From contig CANSPP010000006.1 in NCBI GenBank assembly GCA_947648905.1, positions 34,763 through 98,762 of the forward strand: a stretch of 64,000 nt of DNA, in the 5' to 3' direction. The DNA comes from an uncultured Clostridium sp. (lineage in GTDB: Bacteria > Bacillota > Clostridia > TANB77 > CAG-508). The notes under the pieces are model-generated. The model saw only the letters and a list, made by a program, of their open reading frames with translations, searched no databases and was not told the origin of the DNA. Shown one piece after another: positions 37,328-46,981 of the stretch; positions within the stretch are counted from its first letter, which is position 1; each line of letters starts with the position of its first letter. The translations under genes and the position numbers were made by a program.

Positions 37328-40053
37328 TCACTTGCATTCGTGCCAGTTGCTTGCTGTTGATATTTCTGCAATTAGCGGTACTTTTAGCTCTATTGCTGAT
37401 TCCATACATTGTTTCATTATTTCTTGCATTTCTTCTTTTTCTTCTAGTGGTGCTTCCACCATCATTTCGTCGTGTACTTGTAATACTATCTTTGATTTAA
37501 GGTTTCTTTTTTGTATTTCTTCATACACTTTTATCATTGCTATTTTCATTATGTCTGCTGCTGTTCCTTGTATTGGTGTGTTCATAGCTGCTCTTGAGCC
37601 AAATTGCCTTACCATATAGTTGCTTGATTTTAGTTCTGGTATATATCTTCTTCTATGGAATAATGTTTCTACATATCCTTTTTCTTTTGCTTCTTCTGTT
37701 ATATTTTCCATAAATTGTTTTATTCCTGAGTATTGCTCTAGGTATTCGTCTATATATTGTTTTGCTTTTTTTCTTCCTATTCCAAGTTGTTCTCCTAGTC
37801 CAAAGTCGCTTATTCCATAAACTATTCCGAAGTTTACTGCTTTTGCATTACTTCTTTGTTCTTTTGTTACTTCGTCTATTGGTGTTTTAAATACTTTTGA
37901 TGCTGCTTGCTTGTGTATATCTTCCCCTTCATTAAATGCTTCTATCATATGTTTGTCTTCTGATATTGAGGCTAATACTCTTAATTCTATTTGTGAATAG
38001 TCTGCGTCTAGGTATATTTTTCCTTCTTCTGGTTTGAATACTTTTCTTACTCTTTTTCCTAGTTCAAATCTTGTTGGTATATTTTGTAAGTTTGGTTCTG
38101 TTGAACTTATTCTTCCTGTTGCTGTTATTGTTTGATGGAAAAATGAATGTATTCTTTTTGTTTTTGGGTTGATATATGGTTTTAATCCTTCTACATATGT
38201 TGAATTTAGTTTCATTAATTGTCTGTAATCTAGAATCTGTTCAATTATTGGATCTTCTCTTTTTAGTTTTTCTAAAACGTCTACATCTGTTGAATATCCA
38301 CTTTTTGTTTTCTTAATTACTGGCAATTTCATCTTTTCAAATAGAATTTCTCCTAATTGTTTTGTTGAGTTTATATTGAACTCTTCTCCTGCCATTTCAT
38401 ATATAATTTTTGTTATTGTTTCAAGCTTTGCCTTTAATTCTTCTCCAAATTGCTCTAACTCTTCTTTATCAACATACATACCATTCCATTGCATATCTGA
38501 TAGTACTTCAACTGTTGGCATATCTATATTGTAAAATAAATCTAAGCAATTTATCTCTTCTAATTCTTTTAATGTTGCTTCTTTTATTCTTGAAATAGCA
38601 TAGGCATATAAACAATATTTTTCTTTTTCCAGTTCTTTCTGTTTTTTAGCTTCTTCGTCTTGCTCTGCACTTCCTGACATAGCATCAAATAAGTTAATTT
38701 GCTTGTTTGCTTGCTTTTTATCGCTAATTCCAATTACTTCTTCTACATTTATTTCCAAATATTGTTCTATTAGATTATCAATCTTCAACCTATTATTTGT
38801 CGGATTTAATATATATGCAGCAATTCCTATATCATAATTAATTCCCTTTAACGAAATACCTTCTTGCTTTAACAAAATATAGGCCTTACTCAAGTCAATT
38901 CCTATTTTCTTAATTTCTGCATCTTCTAAAATTTGTATTAATTCATCTCCGAATGTCCAAGAAGGAAACGTCCCCAATTGGACATATGCTTATTCCTGTT
39001 ATTTTTTCTTTGATTATCTTGTTTTCGTCGTCATCTGGCTCTGTTGCTAAATAAAATGTCATTTCTTTTTGGGCTCTTATTAATTCTATTATTTCTTCTA
39101 CTGGTTTATCTACTCTTTTGTAAGTTTCTTTTTTAATTTCTGCATTTAGCCCACCTGCTTCTTCTCCTCTTAATGAAAAACGGTCAATATATCTGTTGAA
39201 GTTTAGTTCTTTGAATAGTTCTAGTACTTTGGGTTTGTCCCATTCTTCTACTTTGAAGTTTTCTAATGTGTCTTCTATTGGTACTTCTAAGTTGATTGTT
39301 CCCAAAAATTTTGACATTTCTGCTAGTTCTTTATTTTCTACTATTTTTTCTCTTTGTTTTCCTTTTAAGTCATCTGTTCCATTTTCTACTGCTTCATATA
39401 GTTTTTCTATTGAGCCATATCTTTGTATTAAGCTTAATGCTGTTTTTTCTCCAACTCCTGGTACTCCTGGGATATTGTCTGATGAATCCCCTTGCAAGCC
39501 TTTTACGTCTATTAATTGTTTTGGTTCTAGTCCATATTTTTCTATTATTCTTTCTCTGTTGTATTCGTCTGTTTCTGTTTTTCCTGCTTTTGTGTGGGGT
39601 ATTCTTATTGTTACTTTATCTGTTGCAAGTTGAAATGTGTCTCTATCTCCTGATAAAATTGTTACTTCTAACCCTTGTTTTTCTCCATAGCAAGATAAAG
39701 TTCCGAAGTACGTCGTCTGCTTCGTAACCTTCCATTTCTACTATATCTATATTCATCGCTCTTAATATTTCTTTTATGATTGGCATTTGCTCTGCTAGTT
39801 CTTCTGGCATTCCTTTTCTATTTGCTTTGTATCCTTCATATAGCTTGTGTCTTGCTGTTGGAGCCTTTAGGTCAAATGCTACTACTAAATATTGTGGATT
39901 TATGTCTTCTAATAGTTTAAATAGTATTGCTAAAAATCCATATACTGCATTTGTGTATTTCCCGTCTTTTGTTGTTAACATCTTACTTCCCATTATTCCG
40001 TAAAATGCTCTATTCATTATACTGTTTCCGTCAACTAATACTAATTTATCCAA
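37328..40053 (-). CDS. polA: DNA polymerase I, two +1 frameshift sites and an in-frame hairpin element
   Basis: From TTG 40053 (GGAAG upstream, then DKLVLVDGNSIMNRAFYG) and skipping C at plus-strand 39703-39705 and 38949-38951, the frame gives 907 residues ending at TGA. 5'-3' exonuclease: YEADDVL-G-TLSCYG, GDRDTFQLA, QGDSSDNIPGVPGVG. A 3'-5' exo-like region lacks the proofreading residues. Polymerase motif A LDADYSQIELRVLA, motif B RSNAKAVNFGIVYG, motif C LQVHDEMMVEAP. The first shift falls in the invariant ADDVLG of the exonuclease. The second (LDI-G-DELIQIL) directly follows a translated hairpin element (38954-38984, [10 protein letters not shown]) in the degenerate exo domain. The span minus two bases is an exact number of codons. 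PolA is needed for Okazaki maturation and repair. Confidence 0.92.
38954..38984. repeat. Hairpin element inside polA, translated
   Basis: Complete TGTCCAA/TTGGACA element in the coding region. In the polA frame it contributes [11 protein letters not shown]. The extra C of a frameshift site lies three bases beyond its edge. Confidence 0.8.
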
Positions 40054-40070
40054 TTTTTTCTTCCTTTCTT

Positions 40071-40962
40071 TTATAGACACATGTCTTGCTCTTTGGTATT
40101 TTCTTTTTTCTTTGAATTTTCTTTTTTCATTTCATATGCAGATATTATTGTTTTTCTTAATTCTTCTGGCATCAATTTTAAAGCCTTATTTCTCAAGTCT
40201 TTTGGTATTCCATAATATGCTTCTGAAATTGAACCTACCATACATGCTATTGTGTCTGTATCTCCGCCTATTGAAATTGCTTTTCTAATAGAATCTTCAA
40301 AATCATTTGATTGTAGGAACACGAAAATTGCTTGTGGCACTGTTTTTTCACAAGTTCCATCAAATGTATTTGTCTCTTGCAATTCTTCTAAATCATAATT
40401 TAAATTATACCCATATCTTCCGAGTAATATATTCTTTTATTTCTTCTTTTGGCATTTTTTGTCTTGCTAAATATATTGTTGAAGCAAGTCCTTGTGCACC
40501 TTTTATAGCTTCTTCGCTATTGTGTGATGGCATTGCTGATTTTTTTGCTTCTTGCTCTACTTTTTCTAAATCGTCAAATAAATATGCTACTGGTGAAACT
40601 CTCATTGCTGAACCATTCCCATAACTTTTTCCGTTTTCATTTTCTTCTGAATTTGCCCACTTTATAAATACTGGCGAAAATGCATTTTTGAAAAAGTTCT
40701 TTCTTTGCAATTGCTCACTTCCATATTTTTTTCCATATTTTTTTAAAGTTTCTCTATAATCTATGTTATAAGTTATTGCTTCTGCAATTGCTGTTGTTAG
40801 TATACTATCGTCACTTACAAAACTTTCATCTGTTATTAATTCTGTTTTTTTATCAAGTATTTCTTTTCTACGTTCTTTGTTTATTATACCTTTTCTTGAA
40901 TCCAAGAATTCTTGATATTCATATTTTGTTCCTGCTAAATCTCCTATTATTGCTCCTAACAT
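40071..40962 (-). CDS. ADP-ribosylglycohydrolase family protein, one +1 frameshift site
   Basis: Skipping the C at plus-strand 40420-40422 joins ...EEIKEYIT-G-RYGYNLNYDLEELQET... into 296 residues, an exact codon multiple. DraG-type motifs: GAIIGDLAG at the start, SDDSILTTAIAEA (metal), GNGSAMRVSPVAY and SIGGDTDTIACMVG (metal). Removes ADP-ribose from proteins or from ADP-ribosylated ligands. Unshifted product would end RKIWV* and lack the second metal site. Its stop lies 18 bases before the polA start. Confidence 0.87.
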
Positions 40963-40975
40963 TTTTCCTCCATTT

Positions 40976-41623
40976 TTACCAAATAAAATTTGACTTTAAA
41001 GCCTCTCCATTATCAATAAAAATATCTTCACCTGTCATACTTTTATTTACAACTGCTATGAAGTAAGCAAACTCTGCTATTTCCTCTGCTGATGCCCATT
41101 TGTTTAATAAAGTTTCGTCCAATACTTGTTGCCATAAAATAGGGTCATTTATTATGTGTTCGTTAAGTTTGGTTGTTACTCCACCTGCTGAGATGCTGTT
41201 GCTTGTAGCTCCATATTGCGCTATTCTTAAAGCTACATTTTTCATATATGAAACCATTCCACCTTTGCTTGCAACATATTCTGGGAATTCTGCTCCTGTC
41301 CTTGCACTAGCTGATGCTATAAATATTATTGATTTTATTTTGTCTTGAATTCCATATTTTTCAGTTATTGATATTGTTCCTTTTAAATTCACGTCTATAT
41401 CGTTTCCGCTTTCTTGTACTCCTGCATTGTTTATTAAAACTTCCACTCCTTCTATTTCTGGGAGATCTTTGTCGCATATGCTTTTCTTTATATGTGTGTA
41501 TAGTTCGTTTTCTATTGTTGCTTGCTCTTTGTCAATTCCTATTACATTATGACCTTTTTCTAAGAATTTAAGTGCTATTGCTTTTCCTATTCCTTCTGAT
41601 GTTCCTGTAATTAATATTTTCAT
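40976..41623 (-). CDS. Short-chain dehydrogenase/reductase
   Basis: 215 residues. ILITGTSEGIGKAIA cofactor loop, INNAGVQ, catalytic Ser/Tyr/Lys in FIASASARTGAEFPEYVASKGG. Substrate not predictable. 13 bases upstream of the ADP-ribosylglycohydrolase, so probably in one transcript with it and polA. Confidence 0.85.
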   Translation of the reverse strand: MKILITGTSEGIGKAIALKFLEKGHNVIGIDKEQATIENELYTHIKKSICDKDLPEIEGVEVLINNAGVQESGNDIDVNLKGTISITEKYGIQDKIKSIIFIASASARTGAEFPEYVASKGGMVSYMKNVALRIAQYGATSNSISAGGVTTKLNEHIINDPILWQQVLDETLLNKWASAEEIAEFAYFIAVVNKSMTGEDIFIDNGEALKSNFIW

Positions 41624-41718
41624 TATATCTTCTCCATTTTTGTTTTTATTTTTGCCTTTATACTATATCACATTTTTCCCTGTTTGTCTTCTTTTATTTG
41701 TTAATTTTTATAGTTTTA

Positions 41719-41749
41719 GATGTTTTTTTGCTCTGTCCCTAAAAACATC
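41719..41749 (+). repeat. 31-bp hairpin element, GATGTTTTT arms
   Basis: GATGTTTTT/AAAAACATC arms, loop TTGCTCTGTCCCT. Same as 80-110 except for two loop bases. A partial relative lies at about 34446-34474. Confidence 0.6.
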
Positions 41750-41750
41750 A

Positions 41751-41785
41751 AAAAAGATTAGTTATATTTCAAACTAATCTTTTTA
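41751..41785 (-). terminator. Terminator of the ABC exporter genes
   Basis: AAAAGATTAGT/ACTAATCTTTT hairpin right after the permease stop. Confidence 0.85.
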
Positions 41786-41788
41786 TTC

Positions 41789-43012
41789 CTATTTATCTTT
41801 ATACATATTTACAATATCTTTAAAGCTCATTTTTGTACCATAATTTAAAATTGCATTTGAATAAATCTTAATTGCCACCTTTGCAATAACTAATATTGTA
41901 ACAACTAAAATTGCAATAGATATTGCAACATCTACGCCACTTGCTAATCCCATCATAACTCTAAAAGGCATACAGAATGGTGATGACACTGGAAATAATG
42001 AAGCAAATAGATTAAGTTCGCTTGTAGGATTCATCATTGTAAAATATGATAGATAAAATCCTATTACTGCTAAAATTGCAACTGGTGTATTAGCTGATTG
42101 TATATCTTCTGGTTTGCTTACAGTTGAACCTGTTAGAGCATATAGCAATGCATATGCTAAATATCCTAATATAAAATATACAATAGTAACTATTCCTAAA
42201 TAAGGTGTAATATTTGACATATCTAATACTGCATTTAATAATTCTGGGTCTAGGAATGATTTCGCACAAATCAATGCTGTGCCTACAATTACTATCATTT
42301 GCAATAATCCAACTAATCCTATTCCAATTGTTTTTCCTAATACTATTGTTCTTGGGCTTGTTGATGTTACTAGTGTTTCCATTATTTTTGATGTTTTTTC
42401 TGTTGTTATTGAGCTTGATACTTGATATGCACAGAAATATATTGCATAGAATAATACTAGTGACATTAACATCATTGCAAATATGTTTCCATTTGCTTTT
42501 TGTTCTTCAGTTTGTTCCAAGCTAAATTCAAAATTAGGTGTTATTGATTGTAATTGTTCTGGGCTTAGTCCTAATTTGTTTATTTGTATGTTTGTATACA
42601 ATGTGTTAATTGCATTTACAATTGTTTCTGGAACTTCTTCCATCATTGTTGTATTTTCTACTATATATCTAATTTTCACATTATTATCTTGCTTTTCTAT
42701 TATTATTGCATCTTCTATTTCTTCATTTTCAATTTTTGTTTTTATTTCTTCAAATGTAGCTTTTCCTATTTCTATATCATATCCCAAATCTGCTTGTTTC
42801 AATAGTTCTAAGCCACCTTCGAATATGTTTTCATTATCAACAATTAATAGTTTACTGTTTGATGTTTCTTCACCTTTTATGCTTTTTATTATGTTTGGTA
42901 CGTTAAATCCTATTACAATTAATATTAATATGATTAAAGTTGATATTATAAATGATTTTCTTTTTACCATATCTTTTATTGTAAATTTCATTACTGTTAA
43001 AATATCTTTCAT
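41789..43012 (-). CDS. ABC-2 type permease (NatB-like)
   Basis: 407 residues: one N-terminal membrane segment (about 20-40), a large outer domain (45-170), then five to six membrane segments, as in NatB/YhaP permeases. Contains the conserved ITTEKTSKIMETLVTSTSPR stretch. Partner of the ATPase directly upstream (2-base gap). NatAB exporters move sodium or other small substrates; substrate here unknown. Confidence 0.85.
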   Translation of the reverse strand: MKDILTVMKFTIKDMVKRKSFIISTLIILILIVIGFNVPNIIKSIKGEETSNSKLLIVDNENIFEGGLELLKQADLGYDIEIGKATFEEIKTKIENEEIEDAIIIEKQDNNVKIRYIVENTTMMEEVPETIVNAINTLYTNIQINKLGLSPEQLQSITPNFEFSLEQTEEQKANGNIFAMMLMSLVLFYAIYFCAYQVSSSITTEKTSKIMETLVTSTSPRTIVLGKTIGIGLVGLLQMIVIVGTALICAKSFLDPELLNAVLDMSNITPYLGIVTIVYFILGYLAYALLYALTGSTVSKPEDIQSANTPVAILAVIGFYLSYFTMMNPTSELNLFASLFPVSSPFCMPFRVMMGLASGVDVAISIAILVVTILVIAKVAIKIYSNAILNYGTKMSFKDIVNMYKDK

Positions 43013-43014
43013 TG

Positions 43015-43905
43015 TTATTCACCCACCTTTTCTATAAATATGTCATTTAAAGTAGGTTTTTTAATTTCAAATTTATCTACTTCTATTCCGCTTGTAATTA
43101 GCTTGTTTAAAAGCTTATGTGCCTTTTCTTCTTCTGATATTTTGATAATATAATTATTGTTTGCTTCATTTTCTATTTCTAATCCAAGCTCTTGGATGTA
43201 AGCTGTTATATCTTGCTTTACGTCTACTTCTACTCTGTTTGCTGGATATGTTTCTTTTATTTCTTTTAAGTTTCCTTGTAATACAGTTTTACCTTTGTTT
43301 AAAATTAAAATATCACTACAAAACTCTTCAATTGTTGCCATTTGATGTGCTGACATTATTACGTATTTTCCGTTTCTTACTAGATTTATTATAATATTTT
43401 TTAATATTTCTGTATTTACTGGGTCTAATCCACTAAATGGCTCGTCTAATACAACTAATTCTGGGTCATGTATTATTGCTGTCATAAATTGAATTTTTTG
43501 TTGATTTCCTTTTGATAGCTTTTCTGCTGGCATTTCTAAGTATTCCTCAACTTTTAATTCTTTTGCCCATTTTTTTATTGATTTTTCTGCTTCTTCCTTT
43601 TTCATTCCTTTTAATTCTGCAAAATACATTAATTGGTCAAATATTTTTGTTTTTGGATATACTCCTCTTTCTTCTGGTAAATAGCCAAATCTAACGTTTT
43701 TTCTATCTACTGCTTTGCCTTTCCAAGTGATTTCTCCACTATCTTTTTTTATTATTCCAAGTAACATCCTTATTGTTGTTGTTTTTCCTGCTCCATTTGT
43801 TCCAAGCAATCCATATACTCCTGGCTTTTCTAAGGTTAGTGATATGTTGTCTACTGCTTTTTTTCCTACAAATGTTTTTGATACATTTTTTAATACTAAA
43901 CTCAT
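43015..43905 (-). CDS. ABC transporter ATP-binding protein (NatA-like)
   Basis: 296 residues. Walker A GTNGAGKTTTIRMLL, signature LSKGNQQKIQFM, Walker B LVVLDEPFSGLDP, switch His in MSAHQMATIEEF, and a C-terminal extension typical of NatA/YhaQ. Forms an exporter with 41789-43012. Confidence 0.93.
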   Translation of the reverse strand: MSLVLKNVSKTFVGKKAVDNISLTLEKPGVYGLLGTNGAGKTTTIRMLLGIIKKDSGEITWKGKAVDRKNVRFGYLPEERGVYPKTKIFDQLMYFAELKGMKKEEAEKSIKKWAKELKVEEYLEMPAEKLSKGNQQKIQFMTAIIHDPELVVLDEPFSGLDPVNTEILKNIIINLVRNGKYVIMSAHQMATIEEFCSDILILNKGKTVLQGNLKEIKETYPANRVEVDVKQDITAYIQELGLEIENEANNNYIIKISEEEKAHKLLNKLITSGIEVDKFEIKKPTLNDIFIEKVGE

Positions 43906-44029
43906 TTGCTGTTTTCCCCCTTTTATTTTAAGTTTTCTATACTATACAAACTATATCCTTCATAATTATAGCTTGCATCAATACCTTTCATATAAACTTC
44001 TCTATCATCTATTGTCCCTAATATTCTTT

Positions 44030-44530
44030 CTATATAATCGCTGATGATATATGAAATACATTTATTTTGTCTTCCATTCTTTTTTTAGCTTCTTTAAGGA
44101 TTTTATGGTCATCATCTAGAAAGATAACTTTATCATATTGTGGTAGCTTTTCTTCCATTTTGTATGCTTTTATATAATTTCTATTTTCTTTGGTATACTC
44201 TCCTTTTTCTTTATTAATAATTATCCAATTTTTTTCATTTATAAAGTTAGCATATTTTTTTAGCCATACCTTTTTTTCTTCAACAATAATATCACTTTTT
44301 GAAAGTGTCAAAATGTATAAATCTATATTTTCTATTTCATTAATTTTTCTTAAATTTTCAATTACTACGTTAAGTGGTTCTCCATTTGCAAATAATCCTT
44401 TTGAATCTGTAGTAATTTCATTTTCTCCATATATGGTATATTCTACTATTGTTCCATCCATATCAATAAACATTGCTACTTTTTCATTTTCATCACATAT
44501 TTTCTTTATTTTATTATAAAAAATATCCAT
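44030..44530 (-). CDS. HAD-superfamily phosphatase, C-terminus perhaps frameshifted
   Basis: 166 residues. Motif I AMFIDMDGTIVEY, motif II ILTLSKSD, motif IV VIFLDDDHKILKEA: a small soluble HAD hydrolase. It ends HISSAII*, but shifting back one base around 44040 opens a plausible continuation (SDYIERILGTIDDREVYMKG...) to about 43932. This would be a -1 or two-base event with no CGG, so it differs from the other frameshifts. Either the C-terminus is lost or the continuation is chance. Confidence 0.7.
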   Translation of the reverse strand: MDIFYNKIKKICDENEKVAMFIDMDGTIVEYTIYGENEITTDSKGLFANGEPLNVVIENLRKINEIENIDLYILTLSKSDIIVEEKKVWLKKYANFINEKNWIIINKEKGEYTKENRNYIKAYKMEEKLPQYDKVIFLDDDHKILKEAKKRMEDKINVFHISSAII

Positions 44531-44597
44531 ATCTATCGCTTCTTTCTTGTTTTTTATTTATTACATAAACTTTGCAGGAGTATTGACCCCTGCAATT

Positions 44598-45200
44598 TTA
44601 CTTCAATAGATGTTCCTCTATCACCTTTAATAGCTGAGCGCATACCTCATTTTGCTCCTTTTTTGAAGTTTCGATTGAGATTTTAGGCAAATCAATTTCT
44701 TGGTAAAATTTATAAAACATTTCATTGTATTGCTCTATATATTCTTTTGTAACCAAGCGTCCCTCTCCGCCCCTTCTTTCTATTGCTATTTCAGGAGATA
44801 CTATTAGTGCAATTACTAAGTCTGGAAATAACTCCTCCATAAATTGCATTCTAAATTTTTGATACTCTTCATCAGTCCAAACCTCTTCCCATAAGAACTT
44901 TTTTCCGTAAAAATTACTATCTACTAACCCTCTATCTGCTAATACTATATCACAGTTTGAAAATTTAGCTCTTAAGCACTCGGATTGTGTTTGATAATGC
45001 ATCCATAAATTAGCATATATAGTTCCTTTAGGAATCTCTTCTGGTAACCGTTCTGCTGATTCTTGCAATCTCATCACTTTATATCCTTTGCTAGATAATA
45101 CATTTTGTAATTTTTCGATAGAAGTTGTCTTTCCTGCTTCTGGTGTACCCATAAACTCTACCATAAAAGGTTTCCGCATAATTATGCCTCCTTTAATCAA
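44598..45200 (-). CDS. AAA_28/thymidylate-kinase-like NTPase, uses in-frame CGG codons
   Basis: 200 residues. P-loop EFMGTPEAGKTTSIEKLQ, DIVLADRGLVDSNF and RRGGEGRLVTKEY lid-like region. Likely a small-molecule or nucleotide kinase. Start ATG 45185 (AAAGGAGG upstream), giving MRKPFMVEF; the frame is open to 45200. CGG is codon 2 and again occurs in SAERLPEE. These are two of only three in-frame CGG codons in the window. If CGG forced a shift this gene could not be made, so it may be a recent arrival. Confidence 0.75.
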   Translation of the reverse strand: MIKGGIIMRKPFMVEFMGTPEAGKTTSIEKLQNVLSSKGYKVMRLQESAERLPEEIPKGTIYANLWMHYQTQSECLRAKFSNCDIVLADRGLVDSNFYGKKFLWEEVWTDEEYQKFRMQFMEELFPDLVIALIVSPEIAIERRGGEGRLVTKEYIEQYNEMFYKFYQEIDLPKISIETSKKEQNEVCAQLLKVIEEHLLK

Positions 45201-45275
45201 TTGTTTTCCTTAGTATATCTAACTAACTTATTTATGTCAATATTTTACTAGCATTTTTATTTTTACGTCATCTGT

Positions 45276-46721
45276 CTATATTATCTTAAGTTTTTTAGTT
45301 TTTTGATTTATAATCCAAATTCCTAAACTTCCAACTATAAGGATAAAAGTAAATGGCACTCCATTTTGCCAACCTTCTCCATAAGTTAGAAAAATGCTAT
45401 TTGCAAATTCTGTAATTATTGCTATTTGCGGTATCCATTTAATATTTTCTGAACTTTGCCACATTAACAATGGAAATAGCCAAATAACATACCAAGGCTG
45501 AAAATTTGTAATTAGTAAAAATAAAAATGCCATAACAAAATAATTTGCTTTTTTCATCTCATTTCTTAAAAATATTTCTTTTTTATTTAGAAGAACAATG
45601 CAAGTAAAGAAATAAATAATAGTAAAAGCACCTAATAAGATATGGTTTACTGTTGTTGCTGATATATCTGGTCCTTTAAAATATTCATTTAAAATAATAT
45701 AAAAGCTTTTAGCTAATTTTTCTTGCTGTACAAACAATCCGCTTAATACTTGTGCATCTCTTACAAAAAATATATATGGAATTGCAAAAACAATCAAAAA
45801 TATTAGTCCATATTGAATACATTTTTCAAATCTTTTTAGTGGTTTTTCTTCTTTAAAATAATAAATAATCACAAATGGTAATAAAATAATTGCAAAATAT
45901 TTTATTGCAGTTGAAATTGCTAAAAAAACTACCGTTGATACTAAGTTTTTCTTCTGCGTTAAAAAATATAATGCTAGTAACATAAATAATACGACAAAAA
46001 TATCATTATGAACACAAGCTATTCCTTCTATTAATACCAGCGGATTTAACCCATATAGCAATGTAAATATTTTTTTATGTGAAATTTTATATATTAAATA
46101 ACAGTTACATAAATGCACAAATACATTTAACAATTTAAAAATTAATAAAGCAAAATCTATATTTCCAAAGGATACTCCTGCAACTAATTTGCAAACTAAT
46201 TGCCAAACTGGTCCATATACTACAGTTGTATCTGCCCAATAATTATTATATCCTTGTTCTAACACTTTGTCTGTTTGAAGATATTTACTGTTTTCTCCTT
46301 GTTCTACAAATTCTTTTATAGTTGTATAATATGGATTTTGATGATATTTACTATCTATTCTTCCAACACTTAAATAATAAAATATGTCAGATGAAGTAAA
46401 CGGCAATACTGCTACAAATATTAGTGATATAATCGCTATAAATATAAACACTTCTTTTATATTTTTAAATATCTCTTTTCTTCTTTTAACTATAGCAAAA
46501 TATGCTACTGCCAATATTGCTAGTATTACAATATATAATATTGTTTGTGTGGCTCTGCTTACTTGTGCATCATATAAAAACTGAAAATATGGTTCAAATT
46601 GTAATACTGTTTTTTTCTGTATAAAATATATGATTGATGGTATGGCAAATAATATACTTGCTGTTATAAATATAAATTTTACTAATTTGTTAGTTTTTTT
46701 ATTCAATTGTTTTCTCCTCAT
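45276..46721 (-). CDS. GT-C type membrane glycosyltransferase
   Basis: 481 residues with about eleven membrane segments. Acidic residues follow the first segment in SSDIFYYLSVGRIDSKYHQNPYY, as in DUF2029/mannosyltransferase-like GT-C enzymes that use lipid-linked sugars. Also LLYGLNPLVLIEGIACVHND. Substrate unknown; envelope polysaccharide work is likely. Confidence 0.75.
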   Translation of the reverse strand: MRRKQLNKKTNKLVKFIFITASILFAIPSIIYFIQKKTVLQFEPYFQFLYDAQVSRATQTILYIVILAILAVAYFAIVKRRKEIFKNIKEVFIFIAIISLIFVAVLPFTSSDIFYYLSVGRIDSKYHQNPYYTTIKEFVEQGENSKYLQTDKVLEQGYNNYWADTTVVYGPVWQLVCKLVAGVSFGNIDFALLIFKLLNVFVHLCNCYLIYKISHKKIFTLLYGLNPLVLIEGIACVHNDIFVVLFMLLALYFLTQKKNLVSTVVFLAISTAIKYFAIILLPFVIIYYFKEEKPLKRFEKCIQYGLIFLIVFAIPYIFFVRDAQVLSGLFVQQEKLAKSFYIILNEYFKGPDISATTVNHILLGAFTIIYFFTCIVLLNKKEIFLRNEMKKANYFVMAFLFLLITNFQPWYVIWLFPLLMWQSSENIKWIPQIAIITEFANSIFLTYGEGWQNGVPFTFILIVGSLGIWIINQKTKKLKII

Positions 46722-46748
46722 TCACTTTCTTTCATTCTTGTTACTATT

Positions 46749-46790
46749 TTCTAAATCCCTTTTTATTTGCTTAGAATATCTATCTTCTTC
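46749..46790. repeat. 42-bp direct repeat, distal copy of the queH 3' end
   Basis: Identical to 48010-48051. On the reverse strand it encodes EEDRYSKQIKRDLE, the C-terminal region of QueH. The repeats bracket the rhuM gene like the ends of an inserted element. Confidence 0.8.
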
Positions 46791-46981
46791 TGAACTATTC
46801 CTATTTAACTACTGAAATTTGTGTGTCCTGTCATTACTCCTTAAAATAGTTGATTTTTCTGTATTTGTAAGCAATTTTTCTTTATAATCGCTTTATTTTC
46901 AAGAATATTCAAAAATTAGCAAAACACTTTATATCAGTGTGCTTTTTAATTTTGTGGTTATTAATTATAATCTCCTATAAA

